DNA of 64,000 nt from contig NZ_WOSV01000001.1 of the NCBI RefSeq assembly GCF_011516655.1, forward strand, positions 372,001 through 436,000, in the 5' to 3' direction. The notes under the pieces were generated by a model, which saw only the letters and a list, made by a program, of their open reading frames with translations, was not told the DNA's origin and made no database searches. This stretch comes from Acetobacter thailandicus (GTDB taxonomy: Bacteria > Pseudomonadota > Alphaproteobacteria > Acetobacterales > Acetobacteraceae). The translations under genes were made by a program, and so were the position numbers. Position 1 is the first letter of the stretch, and each line of letters opens with the position of its first letter. This document shows, in pieces, positions 38,703 to 48,318 of this stretch.

Positions 38703-40160
38703 TCAGGCTGTACCACCTACTGTAAGCCCCGTCATTTTCAGGGTTGGCTGCCCTACACCTACAGGAACCCCCTGCCCGGCTTTTCCACAGACACCAATGC
38801 CAGGATCAAGCGCCATATCACTGCCGATCATAGAAACCTGTCTCATAGCCTCAGCACCGCTGCCAATCAGTGTTGCCCCCTTAACGGGTGCAGTGACTTT
38901 ACCATCTTCGATCAGATATGCCTCAGATGCTGAGAAAACAAATTTTCCTGACGTTATATCAACCTGCCCGCCACCAAAATGAACGGCATACAGACCACGC
39001 TTGACCGAACGGATCATGTCATCAACTGAAGCCTGGCCTGGCATCATAATCGTATTGGTCATACGTGGCAGAGGCACGTGTGCATAAGACTGACGACGAC
39101 CGTTACCCGTCGGAGCCATATTCATGAGACGGGCATTCTGACGGTCCTGGAGGTAGCCTGTGAGAATCCCATCCTCGATAAGCACCGTGCGGCCGGCTGG
39201 TGTGCCCTCATCGTCGATAGTCAGGCTGCCGCGCCGGTCAGGAAGTGAACCATCATCAACAACTGTAACACCGGGAGCTGCAATCTGCTTACCCATCATG
39301 CCGGCGAAAGCTGATGTACCTTTACGGTTAAAATCACCTTCAAGACCATGGCCCACAGCTTCATGCAGCAAAATGCCAGGCCAGCCAGCACCAAGAACAA
39401 CCTCCATCTCTCCGGCCGGAGCCGGACGCGCATCAAGAGCGACCAGCGCCTGCCTCAGAGCTTCGTCAGCAGCAGACTGCCATGTTTCAGACTCCAGCAG
39501 GCGATTGATCTCATAACGCCCTCCCAGACCATGGCTACCACTTTCACGTTTGCCATTCTGCTCTGCGACAACAGAAACATTCAGCCGCACCAGCGGGCGT
39601 AAATCAGCCACACGTGAACCATCAGCACGTATAATCTGCACGGCCTGCCATTCACCTGACAATGAGGCCATAACCTGCACTACGCGGCTATCCTTACCAC
39701 GGGCATAGGCATCAATCTGTGACAAAAGCCCTGAGCGGGCTGCAAAATCGCTCTCACCTAGCGGATTAGCGTCGGTATAGAGGCGTGTATTGGTTGAGCG
39801 TGGAGGCAGGGCCATAACCCCTGACCGCCCTGCCCTGACCGCAGATACCGTTTCAGCTGCCCGTTTCAGTGCTGTCTTACTCAGGTCATCTGAGTGAGCA
39901 AAACCGGTTTCCTCCCCCAGAACAGAGCGCAAACCAAAGCCACAACTGGTATTAAAAGACGCTGAGCGGATCACTCCGTCATCAAGCGAAATGCTTTCAC
40001 TTTCACGATACTCAAGAAACAATTCACCATCATCCATACCATCCAGGGCAGAATGAGTCAGACTTTCGGCCTCATTCTGTGCCAGAAGGGCCTCCGGACG
40101 CCTGAAAAACAGATCATCTGTAACAGCAAGAGCTCCGGGGCTTGAAGAATGAGACGACAT
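38703..40160 (-). CDS. tldD: Metalloprotease TldD
   Basis: 485 residues from ATG 40160 behind CAGGAG. The zinc motif HEAVGHGLEGD (HExxxH) lies near the middle, and TTNTIMMPG-like TNTIMMPG and the GGGQVDITSGKF segments are family hallmarks. With TldE/PmbA it forms a heterodimeric protease that degrades unfolded peptides and matures some RiPPs. TldE is not in this window. Confidence 0.95.
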   Translation of the reverse strand: MSSHSSSPGALAVTDDLFFRRPEALLAQNEAESLTHSALDGMDDGELFLEYRESESISLDDGVIRSASFNTSCGFGLRSVLGEETGFAHSDDLSKTALKRAAETVSAVRAGRSGVMALPPRSTNTRLYTDANPLGESDFAARSGLLSQIDAYARGKDSRVVQVMASLSGEWQAVQIIRADGSRVADLRPLVRLNVSVVAEQNGKRESGSHGLGGRYEINRLLESETWQSAADEALRQALVALDARPAPAGEMEVVLGAGWPGILLHEAVGHGLEGDFNRKGTSAFAGMMGKQIAAPGVTVVDDGSLPDRRGSLTIDDEGTPAGRTVLIEDGILTGYLQDRQNARLMNMAPTGNGRRQSYAHVPLPRMTNTIMMPGQASVDDMIRSVKRGLYAVHFGGGQVDITSGKFVFSASEAYLIEDGKVTAPVKGATLIGSGAEAMRQVSMIGSDMALDPGIGVCGKAGQGVPVGVGQPTLKMTGLTVGGTA

Positions 40161-40352
40161 GATTAACACTCCTGAATAAGGATCGTAACGACACACTGTA
40201 AAGCATCACTGATTACGAAAAAATATAGCGCGTGCAGGGGGAACATTAAACCCTTCCAAACTCTGCCCGTTTTACTCCAGGATGTGCATACTCTCTTCAC
40301 CATAACTCTGATGCCGCGAAGAGACACTTTATTGCCGGGAAGACAACAGACT

Positions 40353-42506
40353 ATGAGCATATCGCACCATAAAAAAAACCTTATAAGTTATTCCGCTCTG
40401 TCAGCCACAGGCTCTGTGTGCATCACTCTTCTTGCAATATTAAATTCTCCCGTTATGGCAGCACCGGCAGAGACGCCCTCTGCCCCGGCTACGGCGATAG
40501 AACATGCAGCCCTTCCCTCTGAACCTCCCGCAGCAGCACCTGCAACTGTTGAACAGGCTACAGGGGCTGAGGCCCCCGCTCCGGCGACGGCAATTCAGCA
40601 TGCTGCATTATCTGCATCTGCCGGGCTTTCAGCCATATCTGACGAAGTTAAAGAAAGCACAACTGAGACACAGACAGCTGCGGCAGATACAACAACAGCA
40701 CAGCCGTCACTGCCCTTACCTTCGCCCCAGGCGACTGCAACACCCATTATTTCTCCGATGGTTGTGCCGCAGGATTTAAGACCGCCTTCGGTCTCACTCG
40801 GAGATCTTTTTGTTGCGATACATCGTGCCAAAATCTATACAGATCCAAAATCTGCCTCTGATGCGACACCAGACCAGTCTCCTGACTCTCTGGTTGCTTT
40901 GTGGAAACAGGAAAAAGATAAACCCGGTTTTGACCTGAAAACATTCGTAACAAAACATTTTACTATGCCCGTGTTACGAACAGCATCCTATTCTCGAAAA
41001 CCTGATGAAAATGTAAGAGATTATATAAATGGGATGTGGGATGTTTTAACCCGCAAAGCAGATCAGCCTGTTGCCTGGTCATCCTTACTCTCTTTGCCAA
41101 ATGATTATATCGTTCCTGGAGGGCGTTTTTCGGAATGTTATTACTGGGACACATATTTTACAATGATAGGTCTTTATGAAGATCAGCATATCGACCTGAT
41201 GCGTAACATGGTAAAAAATATTGCCTCTCTCATTGATCGTTATGGCTTTATGCCTAACGGTAATCGTACATATTATATGGGCCGGTCACAGCCTCCGTTT
41301 TTCTCGGTTATGCTTGATCTTCTGGCAAGTCATGACGGACAAATAACATACACCACTTTCCTTCCGGCATTGCGACGTGAATATGACTACTGGACGAAAG
41401 GAATGGCTGACCTGAAACCCGGAAACGTATCTCATCATGTTGTAAAACTTGATGATGGAAGCATTATGTTTCGCCCATGGGACGATATGGATACCCCCCG
41501 GGATGAAAGCTATATTCAGGATATTGAAACAGCCGAAAAAACAAAGCGTGATAAAGCTGACCTGTGGCGAAATCTGAGAGCCGGTGCTGAAACAGGCTGG
41601 GACTATTCATCCCGCTGGCTGTCAGATGGCAAAACACTTTCAACCATTCAGGCAACATCACTGGTCATTATAGAATATAACTGCCTTATGGTACATCTTG
41701 AGCAAACTCTTGCTCATGCCTATGCCCTTAAAAACAATAAGGAAGAAGAAGCTTTTTTCACAAGACAGGCTGTTGAGCTTACCAATGCTATTAACACGTA
41801 TTTATGGAATGCTCAGAAAGGTGCTTATTTTGATTATAACTGGCAGACAAAAAAACAAAGCGATATTTTATCTGTTGCAACAACCGTGCCTCTCTTTTTT
41901 CATCTGGCGTCACAAAAGCAAGCTGATGCCGTTGCAGAAACAATTGAAAAACACCTTCTGAAAAAAGGAGGTTTAACACAAACAGATCGTGAAACAGGAC
42001 AACAGTGGGACTATCCTAATGGCTGGGCTCCTAATGAGTGGATGAGTATTAAGGGGCTTGAACAATATGGTCATAGTAAACTGGCAGAAGAAATTGCACG
42101 GCGCTGGATGGAACGTGTTATTGGAACATATGAGAAAAGTGGTGTTCTGCTCGAAAAATATGATGTTGTATCTGAACAAATAAACCCTAAAGGTGGTGCC
42201 GGAGGCGGAGAATACCCGATGCAGATTGGGTTTGGCTGGACAAATGGTACACTTCTGGGACTTATGAACCGCTACCCGCAAAAAATGCGTAATATTCTTG
42301 ATAAAAATCCATTAGCAGACCAGCCGGATCAACAGCCTTTGCCGCCGGTAGATGCCTGGAACGCTAAAGGGCCGGAAATTTCTATTACCGAAAAATCACC
42401 TGTTAAAGGTATGCCTCTGTCTGCTCTGCATACTGAACCATCCCCCCAGGTCGTAAATCCACCATCACCGCAGGAAAGAGTGAACTCTAAAGACCCTTCT
42501 CCTTAA
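40353..42506 (+). CDS. treA: Exported trehalase (GH37)
   Basis: 717 residues from ATG 40353. A signal peptide ends near VMA-A (about 36). A long Ala/Pro/Thr-rich region (40-150) follows, holding two copies of ATAI[E/Q]HAAL. The GH37 catalytic domain has both signatures, PGGRFSECYYWDTY (255-268) and QWDYPNGWAP near 565. A Pro-rich tail of about 50 residues ends the protein. It hydrolyses trehalose to glucose in the periplasm. The usual family length is 540-570; the extra length is the N-terminal linker and tail. The coding DNA is more AT-rich than its neighbours. Confidence 0.94.
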   Translation: MSISHHKKNLISYSALSATGSVCITLLAILNSPVMAAPAETPSAPATAIEHAALPSEPPAAAPATVEQATGAEAPAPATAIQHAALSASAGLSAISDEVKESTTETQTAAADTTTAQPSLPLPSPQATATPIISPMVVPQDLRPPSVSLGDLFVAIHRAKIYTDPKSASDATPDQSPDSLVALWKQEKDKPGFDLKTFVTKHFTMPVLRTASYSRKPDENVRDYINGMWDVLTRKADQPVAWSSLLSLPNDYIVPGGRFSECYYWDTYFTMIGLYEDQHIDLMRNMVKNIASLIDRYGFMPNGNRTYYMGRSQPPFFSVMLDLLASHDGQITYTTFLPALRREYDYWTKGMADLKPGNVSHHVVKLDDGSIMFRPWDDMDTPRDESYIQDIETAEKTKRDKADLWRNLRAGAETGWDYSSRWLSDGKTLSTIQATSLVIIEYNCLMVHLEQTLAHAYALKNNKEEEAFFTRQAVELTNAINTYLWNAQKGAYFDYNWQTKKQSDILSVATTVPLFFHLASQKQADAVAETIEKHLLKKGGLTQTDRETGQQWDYPNGWAPNEWMSIKGLEQYGHSKLAEEIARRWMERVIGTYEKSGVLLEKYDVVSEQINPKGGAGGGEYPMQIGFGWTNGTLLGLMNRYPQKMRNILDKNPLADQPDQQPLPPVDAWNAKGPEISITEKSPVKGMPLSALHTEPSPQVVNPPSPQERVNSKDPSP

Positions 42507-42519
42507 TGGAGAAGGTCTT
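42489..42519. terminator. Hairpin at the treA stop codon
   Basis: AAGACCCTTCTCC pairs with GGAGAAGGTCTT (one bulge). The treA TAA is in the loop. It lies between convergent treA and the histidine phosphatase gene; T-tracts are weak on both strands. Confidence 0.6.
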
Positions 42520-42529
42520 AAAAACAATA

Positions 42530-43219
42530 TTATATACCGGGAAGTTCATTAACTGTTACAACACGCCAGCCTTCATCAAGACGTTCGAGAATAGTCACAG
42601 ACAAATTCTGAATTGAAAAATGTAAGGCTGTTTCTATATGAACAGACAATGCATGTGACAGAGCTGCACGAATAGCTCCGCCATGACTGACCGCAATAAT
42701 GTTTTGTCCCGCATACTGGTGCGAAAGGCGATCAAGAGCGCGACCAGCACGGGCAGTCACCTCGACCATACTCTCACCATCAGGGGGGCACTCAGTCGCT
42801 GAAACAGGCCAGAACGGATGTGGCGGCATATACAGATAAGCCGTGACATCACTGTGAGGCATTCCCTGCCAGTCTCCAAGATTTTGTTCAATAAAGCCTG
42901 GTTCAACGTCTGCATGCGCCGGACCATAGCCTGCATCCCATATCGCTTCAGCTGTTTTTCTGGTGCGTGAAAGAGGCGTAACCAGCCAGTGTGCCTCCCT
43001 CGGCAGGCGTGCTGCGAGAGCTTCATACATCGGACGCTGCGCAATGAGTGTGTCCGGGCATAATGGCACATCAAGGGTGCCATAAAGGTTCATACGCGCA
43101 TTCTGTTCAACCAGTGCATGCCTGATAAACCAGAAGCGCGTAATCCCCGAAGCCAGCTGTGGGGTATCAAGGAAATTTCCCTGATTAAACTGAGCGGGAG
43201 CTGATACATTTTTTTTCAA
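42530..43219 (-). CDS. Histidine phosphatase (phosphoglycerate mutase-like)
   Basis: 229 residues. The phospho-His motif is FIRHALVEQN (RHA instead of the usual RHG) and the second catalytic His is in AVSHGGAIRAALSHAL; the acid is in the SMVEVTARAGRAL region. Members include cofactor-dependent phosphoglycerate mutases, GpmB and alpha-ribazole phosphatase (CobC); the substrate is unresolved. The start appears to be a TTG behind GGTGG, since no earlier ATG exists. Confidence 0.83.
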   Translation of the reverse strand: MKKNVSAPAQFNQGNFLDTPQLASGITRFWFIRHALVEQNARMNLYGTLDVPLCPDTLIAQRPMYEALAARLPREAHWLVTPLSRTRKTAEAIWDAGYGPAHADVEPGFIEQNLGDWQGMPHSDVTAYLYMPPHPFWPVSATECPPDGESMVEVTARAGRALDRLSHQYAGQNIIAVSHGGAIRAALSHALSVHIETALHFSIQNLSVTILERLDEGWRVVTVNELPGI

Positions 43220-43293
43220 GGTTATACCACCATCGTGCTATTAGCCCTGATTATGTAGCAAGCCCCCTCTCAGCAGGCAAAGTAATAAAACGA

Positions 43294-44415
43294 TTAAATA
43301 CCATCAACGGCCTGACGACCAATAGCCGGGTCATCAGTAAAGAAACCATCAAGCCCCATATCGAGATAACGGCGCATTTCAGCAACTGAACCAGGAATAT
43401 TGCGCGCTGTATCCCCGTCATTGTTACGGAGCTGAAGGGGCAGACAAATATTCTCTGGGCGGCAGGTGTAGGCATGCACCAGTAAACCTGCTGCATGTGC
43501 ATCATCAATCAGGGTTGTTGGCTTTTGCCATGCACCGTGAGCATCACGCGGGATCAGATCAGTGAGAGACGGACCAATTACGTCAGCATACGTTCTGACA
43601 TGCTTAAGGCCTTCTGGTGTCATCAGCTGCCCAAAAGTGGTTTTATCTCCTTTAGCCAGCAAATCAGGTGGTATCTGATTACGTTCACCCATCAGAAACA
43701 TTACTCTGGCCTGAGGGTTAATCTCTTTTACAGCCTTATTGAGTTTATGCAGGTTACCTGTTTCAAAAGACTGCACTTCAAGTGGCGCCTGACGTGTATA
43801 ATCATGTGCCGCAATCACTTCAAGAAACCTGGTTTCAGGATCAAGCCCCAGAGCATGAAAATGCGTTGAATTTTTTACTTCAGGAATAATACCAATAATC
43901 CGTCCGCGCGCTGCAGATTCAGCTGCAACAAAATCAATCATTTCCTCAAAAGTAGGAATATCAAAGCGCCCGTTATAACGAGTATTATGAGGGCGTAATT
44001 GCGGCAAACGCTCACGTGCACGAAGAGTTTTTAATTCAGCCAGAGTAAAGTCGGTCGTAAACCATCCGTTTTCCTCTCTGCCATCAATCACCATTGTCCG
44101 GCGTCGGTTTGCAAACTCTGGCCGGCTCGCAACATCACTGGTTTCTACAATATTACTTTCATGACGGCAAACCAGAACACCATCTTTTGTTGGCACAAGA
44201 TCAGGCTCAACAAAATCAGCTCCATCTGCAATCGCTTTTGCATATGAACCCAGCGTATGCTCAGGCCTTTGTGCTGAACAGCCACGATGCGCAAAAACCA
44301 GAGGCTTTGGTGCTAAAGACGGAGTGGCCTGAGCTGAACTGGCTTTAAAACCTCTGGCAATGACAGGCATTGCCAGAGTAGCGCACAGTAAGGAACGACG
44401 TGAAAAAGAAACCAT
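43294..44415 (-). CDS. glpQ: Exported glycerophosphodiester phosphodiesterase
   Basis: 373 residues from ATG 44415 behind GAGAGGG. The N-terminus VSFSRRSLLCATLAMPVIARG is a signal peptide with twin Arg, so Tat export is possible. The GDPD motifs are clear: FAHRGCSAQRPEHTLGSYAKAI and FVEPDLVPTKDGVLVCRHE. It splits glycerophosphodiesters into glycerol 3-phosphate and alcohol. It lies 12 bases downstream of a TonB receptor gene on the same strand, suggesting cotranscription. Confidence 0.94.
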   Translation of the reverse strand: MVSFSRRSLLCATLAMPVIARGFKASSAQATPSLAPKPLVFAHRGCSAQRPEHTLGSYAKAIADGADFVEPDLVPTKDGVLVCRHESNIVETSDVASRPEFANRRRTMVIDGREENGWFTTDFTLAELKTLRARERLPQLRPHNTRYNGRFDIPTFEEMIDFVAAESAARGRIIGIIPEVKNSTHFHALGLDPETRFLEVIAAHDYTRQAPLEVQSFETGNLHKLNKAVKEINPQARVMFLMGERNQIPPDLLAKGDKTTFGQLMTPEGLKHVRTYADVIGPSLTDLIPRDAHGAWQKPTTLIDDAHAAGLLVHAYTCRPENICLPLQLRNNDGDTARNIPGSVAEMRRYLDMGLDGFFTDDPAIGRQAVDGI

Positions 44416-44427
44416 AACCACGCCCTC

Positions 44428-46881
44428 TCAGAATGTGCTGCTAATTGTAAGGAAATACATGCGTGGTGCAATCGGGAAAGCCGTATACTGGCCAGACGCA
44501 TTGTTTGCGTTGATTGTTGACCACCCTTTTTCATTCGTCAGGTTCGTAACATTTCCCTGAATGCGCAGATTACGCACATGAGGAATACCTGTAATGTTAT
44601 AACCCGCATTCAGGCTAAACAATGCATAAGCTGATGCATGAAGATCGTTTGTAAACGTTGTATAACGCTTACCGACAACATCCCCCACAAACTGCGCATC
44701 GAAATTACCCCAGTGGGTCGAAGCCACAAATTTTTCAGTCCAGTTAGGCACGTCAGCAACATTTCTGCCAGCCGTATGCACCACGGTCGAACCAGTTATA
44801 TAATTATCGTTATAAACAGACTTATTGTAAGAAAGAGCGTTATAGAATGAGAAATGGTTACCAAACTGCGCGGTGAACGAGAAATCCATACCGTCGGTGG
44901 TTACTGACCCCACGTTTGTCAGGGTTGTAGCACTTCCTACGATAGAAGACAGAGTTTGTGTTGATGCTACTGCCAGCAAACGGTTTGAGAAATGAACATG
45001 ATAATATTCAAGCTGACCACTGATGTTTGTCAGAGGACCAAAATGCACACGTCGGTTGGTACGCAGGCCTGTTTCATACGTCCATGATGATTCAGCTTTA
45101 CCATGACGTTTGAAGTCTTCAAATGCTTCCTGGCTAGTTACACCCCAGGGGGTTGCATTACCATAACCAGCAGCCTGGAATGATCTTACGTTTTCCTGAA
45201 TATTAGCAAACCACTGCTCATGTTTTGTAATATTCCACAATGCACCAAATGAGGGCAGGAAAGGTTTAACTGTTGAAATTGTACCGCCAGGAACTGTTAT
45301 CGCTGTTTTAGGTGACAATGAACCCGGGATAGCAGAAACAGGCAGCGTACCATTGGTATAAACCAGCTCAGATTTAAATCCGGCATTTAACAGGAAATTT
45401 TTAGTAACCTGCCAGTTATCCTGCAAATGTGTGGTCCAGGTATTTGTATAAAAATTGTTGGTATATTGTTTAATTAACGGATTATGCTGACGGTCATAAG
45501 GTGTCGTGGGGTCAGATGCGCTAAATGGATACCAGCGACGGGCCTGCGTGTTGTTATTGCGCTCATACCAGCCACCCAGTTCGATATGATGATGACCAAG
45601 CTTATAACTCAGATTGCTGATAACGCCACCACGATTGTCCCAGTACTCTGTTGTTCTGGTCGCAATACCAGAACCACCAAATACTGTTTTCAGATCCTGT
45701 CCCGGAAAATATGAAGAAAACATTGCAGGCAGACCAGCAGCGCTGATCGGCCCTGCGACCACACCTTCACCAAGATCATGATGATAGTAAAAACTCGTGT
45801 CCCATTTTAAATTTTCACTGAAATCATGGTGCCATTTTGTATACATCAGGAAGTCTTCACGCTGTGCCGCAGAATAATAGTTGCGGTAGTTCAGACCTGC
45901 CTGTTTATACTCTGATGAATTATAGTACTGTAATGCCTGGTTAAGATTAGGATACATAAAGGGGCGCACATAAAGTGAGCCACCATTAGGCATCACAATG
46001 CCGTCTTCATTAGGCTCAACTTTATTGGACCAGTCGAAAAACACAGTGACTTTGTTTTTCTTATCTTCATGCACAAACTTGGCGTTAACCTGGTTACCAC
46101 CCTGATGACCGGCAAAGTCCCACGCACGGGCGTCCTGACGGGCCCAGGATACATATGCTGAGTTACCATTGCCAAAGTCACCGGTATCAATACGGGCAAA
46201 TGTACGAAATGTAGACCAGCTGCCAAAAGTCTGATTCAGCTGACCACCCGCACGGTGCAGAGGGTCCTGTGTGGTAAACTCAAGTGTTCCGCCCAAATTA
46301 CTGGTTGAAGCCGTACCAAGCGCACCAGCCCCTGTCGCCACAGAAGCTGAGCCTATATTTTCACTAATCGCTGCACGCTGAGGTGAAAGGCCGTTATAGT
46401 TACCATAAGACTGATCACCCAGCGGAATACCATCAAGTGTAAAACCCAGCTGGCTCTGATTAAACCCATGTACGAACAAAGACATATTCTGTTCGTTATT
46501 ACCCCATGGATCGGCATTGTTAAAAACCACACCAGGAAGAATCTGCAACGCCTTCAGCGGGTTAATCCCTGGTAAAATACGCTGCATTTCTGTGTGCCCG
46601 ACCGTCTGCTCAGAGCGTGTATGGCGACCTGTCGCAATAATCTGTTCAGATCCACCTGAAGCCACCTGTGTAGCACGACGCCTGGCCTGGCGATGAGGCG
46701 CCCCGGCCACCAGAGGCATGGCAGCTGCTGGTTTTACCTGAACCTGCGAACGGTTATGTGTCGTATGCGTTGCATGTACATGACGAGTATTACCCGCAGC
46801 GTGTGCGACTGATAGTGCCAGTGGCGAGCAAAACAGCCATAGCGCAGCACGATGGAGAGACGGCGATGAAGATAAACGCAT
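44428..46881 (-). CDS. TonB-dependent outer-membrane receptor
   Basis: 817 residues. Signal peptide (to about residue 28), then a short His/Thr-rich part, a plug domain (INPLKALQILPGVVFNNAD, LDGIPLGDQSYGN, GTASTSNLGGTLEF) and a beta barrel ending with an aromatic (YFLTISSTF). It takes up a ligand across the outer membrane with TonB energy. It resembles receptors lacking an obvious siderophore signature; the adjacent glpQ hints at a phosphodiester or other organic ligand. Upstream 270 bases are AT-rich and contain a 13-bp direct repeat. Confidence 0.92.
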   Translation of the reverse strand: MRLSSSPSLHRAALWLFCSPLALSVAHAAGNTRHVHATHTTHNRSQVQVKPAAAMPLVAGAPHRQARRRATQVASGGSEQIIATGRHTRSEQTVGHTEMQRILPGINPLKALQILPGVVFNNADPWGNNEQNMSLFVHGFNQSQLGFTLDGIPLGDQSYGNYNGLSPQRAAISENIGSASVATGAGALGTASTSNLGGTLEFTTQDPLHRAGGQLNQTFGSWSTFRTFARIDTGDFGNGNSAYVSWARQDARAWDFAGHQGGNQVNAKFVHEDKKNKVTVFFDWSNKVEPNEDGIVMPNGGSLYVRPFMYPNLNQALQYYNSSEYKQAGLNYRNYYSAAQREDFLMYTKWHHDFSENLKWDTSFYYHHDLGEGVVAGPISAAGLPAMFSSYFPGQDLKTVFGGSGIATRTTEYWDNRGGVISNLSYKLGHHHIELGGWYERNNNTQARRWYPFSASDPTTPYDRQHNPLIKQYTNNFYTNTWTTHLQDNWQVTKNFLLNAGFKSELVYTNGTLPVSAIPGSLSPKTAITVPGGTISTVKPFLPSFGALWNITKHEQWFANIQENVRSFQAAGYGNATPWGVTSQEAFEDFKRHGKAESSWTYETGLRTNRRVHFGPLTNISGQLEYYHVHFSNRLLAVASTQTLSSIVGSATTLTNVGSVTTDGMDFSFTAQFGNHFSFYNALSYNKSVYNDNYITGSTVVHTAGRNVADVPNWTEKFVASTHWGNFDAQFVGDVVGKRYTTFTNDLHASAYALFSLNAGYNITGIPHVRNLRIQGNVTNLTNEKGWSTINANNASGQYTAFPIAPRMYFLTISSTF

Positions 46882-47152
46882 TGAAAAAGCTAAGCCTTGC
46901 AGGAAATGAAACCTGCCTCATTCATAAAAATGAAAAGCTACAAATAAGAGTTATAGTTTTATGACAACGCCTCAGAACAGGCACTTTGTGTTAAAATAAA
47001 CACAATTAAGGAGAAAAATGTTTTTTCTATTGTTTCAGTTTTATGACAATAAAAAACATTACTATTAAACAATGAATGCAATGTATAACAGATCACAATA
47101 AAATTAGTTTATTATTTTATGTGATATTATTATTTTTAAAGGATTGAAAAAC
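46882..47152. promoter_or_regulatory. AT-rich upstream region of the TonB receptor with a 13-bp direct repeat
   Basis: No gene is seen. The 13-mer AGTTTTATGACAA occurs exactly twice, at 46955-46967 and 47037-47049, 82 bases apart. A short hairpin, GCAGG-8 nt-CCTGC (46899-46916), lies just upstream of the receptor start and may affect its translation. Promoter elements were not assigned. Confidence 0.45.
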
Positions 47153-47228
<76 letters not shown>

Positions 47229-47315
47229 GTGCAGTCATAAAGCTCTCACATTTGGGAATGGAGAGTTGATGACTGTCAGTTACAGGGAGTTGTAGTCGTT
47301 TGCAAGCCCCTTTTT

Positions 47316-47951
47316 TCAGGAAAAGATGACTTCTCTTTCACGTAGCGCCTGTAACAGCGGTAAGAGAGGCAGCCCAAGTATAGAAAAAAAATCGCCATCT
47401 ATCTTTTCAAACAATTGCAGACCTGGCCCCTCCAGCCGATAAGCCCCAACCGAATGCAGGCAATGCTCCCCTTCTGTCTCCAGGTAAGCATCGAGAAATG
47501 CATCAGAAAAAAAACGCATCCTCAGATGAGACTGAGTAACATGCTGCCAGGTCACAGCGCCATCCATATATAAAGCTACAGCAGTATGCAGCGTATGCGT
47601 TCTGCCTCTCAGGGCTTTAAGCTGGTCACGCGCCTCAGCCAGCCCCGCAGGTTTATCATAACAGTCTCCCTCACATGACAGCATCTGGTCCGCACCAATT
47701 ATACATCCTTCATGCAAGGCCGCGACCGCTGTGGCTTTTGCTTCAGCCAGAGACAACGCAACAGCCGAGGGGGAAAGGCCCTGCTTCATCCCCTCAAGCT
47801 TGAGAATATCCTCATCGACCTGCGCTGTATGTACACAAAAGGAGAGCCCAGCCTGCGTCAGAAGTTGTTTTCGGGCTGAAGACCCGCTGCCTAAAATCAG
47901 CCTGGCAGGTTCGTTATGCTCAGGAGTCGATGCTGAATGTGAAAATATCAT
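47316..47951 (-). CDS. maf: Maf-family nucleotide pyrophosphatase
   Basis: 211 residues. The opening LILGSGSSARKQLLTQAGLSF is the Maf signature; ADQMLSCEG and GRTHTLHTAVALY are also typical. Maf proteins hydrolyse modified or canonical dTTP/UTP/CTP as house-cleaning enzymes. In Caulobacter and relatives maf is close to the origin on the side away from hemE, as here. Confidence 0.94.
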   Translation of the reverse strand: MIFSHSASTPEHNEPARLILGSGSSARKQLLTQAGLSFCVHTAQVDEDILKLEGMKQGLSPSAVALSLAEAKATAVAALHEGCIIGADQMLSCEGDCYDKPAGLAEARDQLKALRGRTHTLHTAVALYMDGAVTWQHVTQSHLRMRFFSDAFLDAYLETEGEHCLHSVGAYRLEGPGLQLFEKIDGDFFSILGLPLLPLLQALREREVIFS

Positions 47952-48318
47952 AGAAACGAGTCCCTTATCGGTATGACGTGAAATCTGAGCTGTGTATAAA
48001 AAGTTGATAGCTGGGGTACGTGTGGATTGTACGATCTTCCTTTCTTCATTGTACCGAGTACCGTGAATAACAACCAGGAGTCATAAACCGGTGAATTGTA
48101 CACAGCCCTTCTGTGGAGAATTCTGGATAACTTCAAAAAATGGCTATTTCCCAGTTACATAAAACTTGTACACACTGTGGGAAAGATGGGGTACATTTTT
48201 GGAATAGTGGGTACCCCATCATCCACAGTACCCTATAAACTCCACAAAAATTTCTTTTCTTTTTTATATTAAGGGAGGCCATGGACAGAGATGAAAAAGA
48301 TGTGCAGGACTGCTGGAC
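47952..48318. other. Probable chromosomal replication origin (oriC)
   Basis: 367 bases without a gene, between maf and hemE. DnaA-box-like 9-mers (consensus TGTGGATAA/TTATCCACA) occur at 47991-47999 (8/9), 48112-48120 (8/9), 48122-48130 (8/9), 48219-48227 (8/9, reverse) and 48021-48029 (7/9). TTGTACACA occurs twice (48096-48104, 48166-48174). A 10-bp inverted repeat (48185-48194 with 48211-48220) and an AT/pyrimidine-rich tract (48232-48272) complete it. The hemE location equals that of Caulobacter Cori, and gene direction reverses here. No perfect DnaA box was seen, so the call is strong but not certain. Confidence 0.78.
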
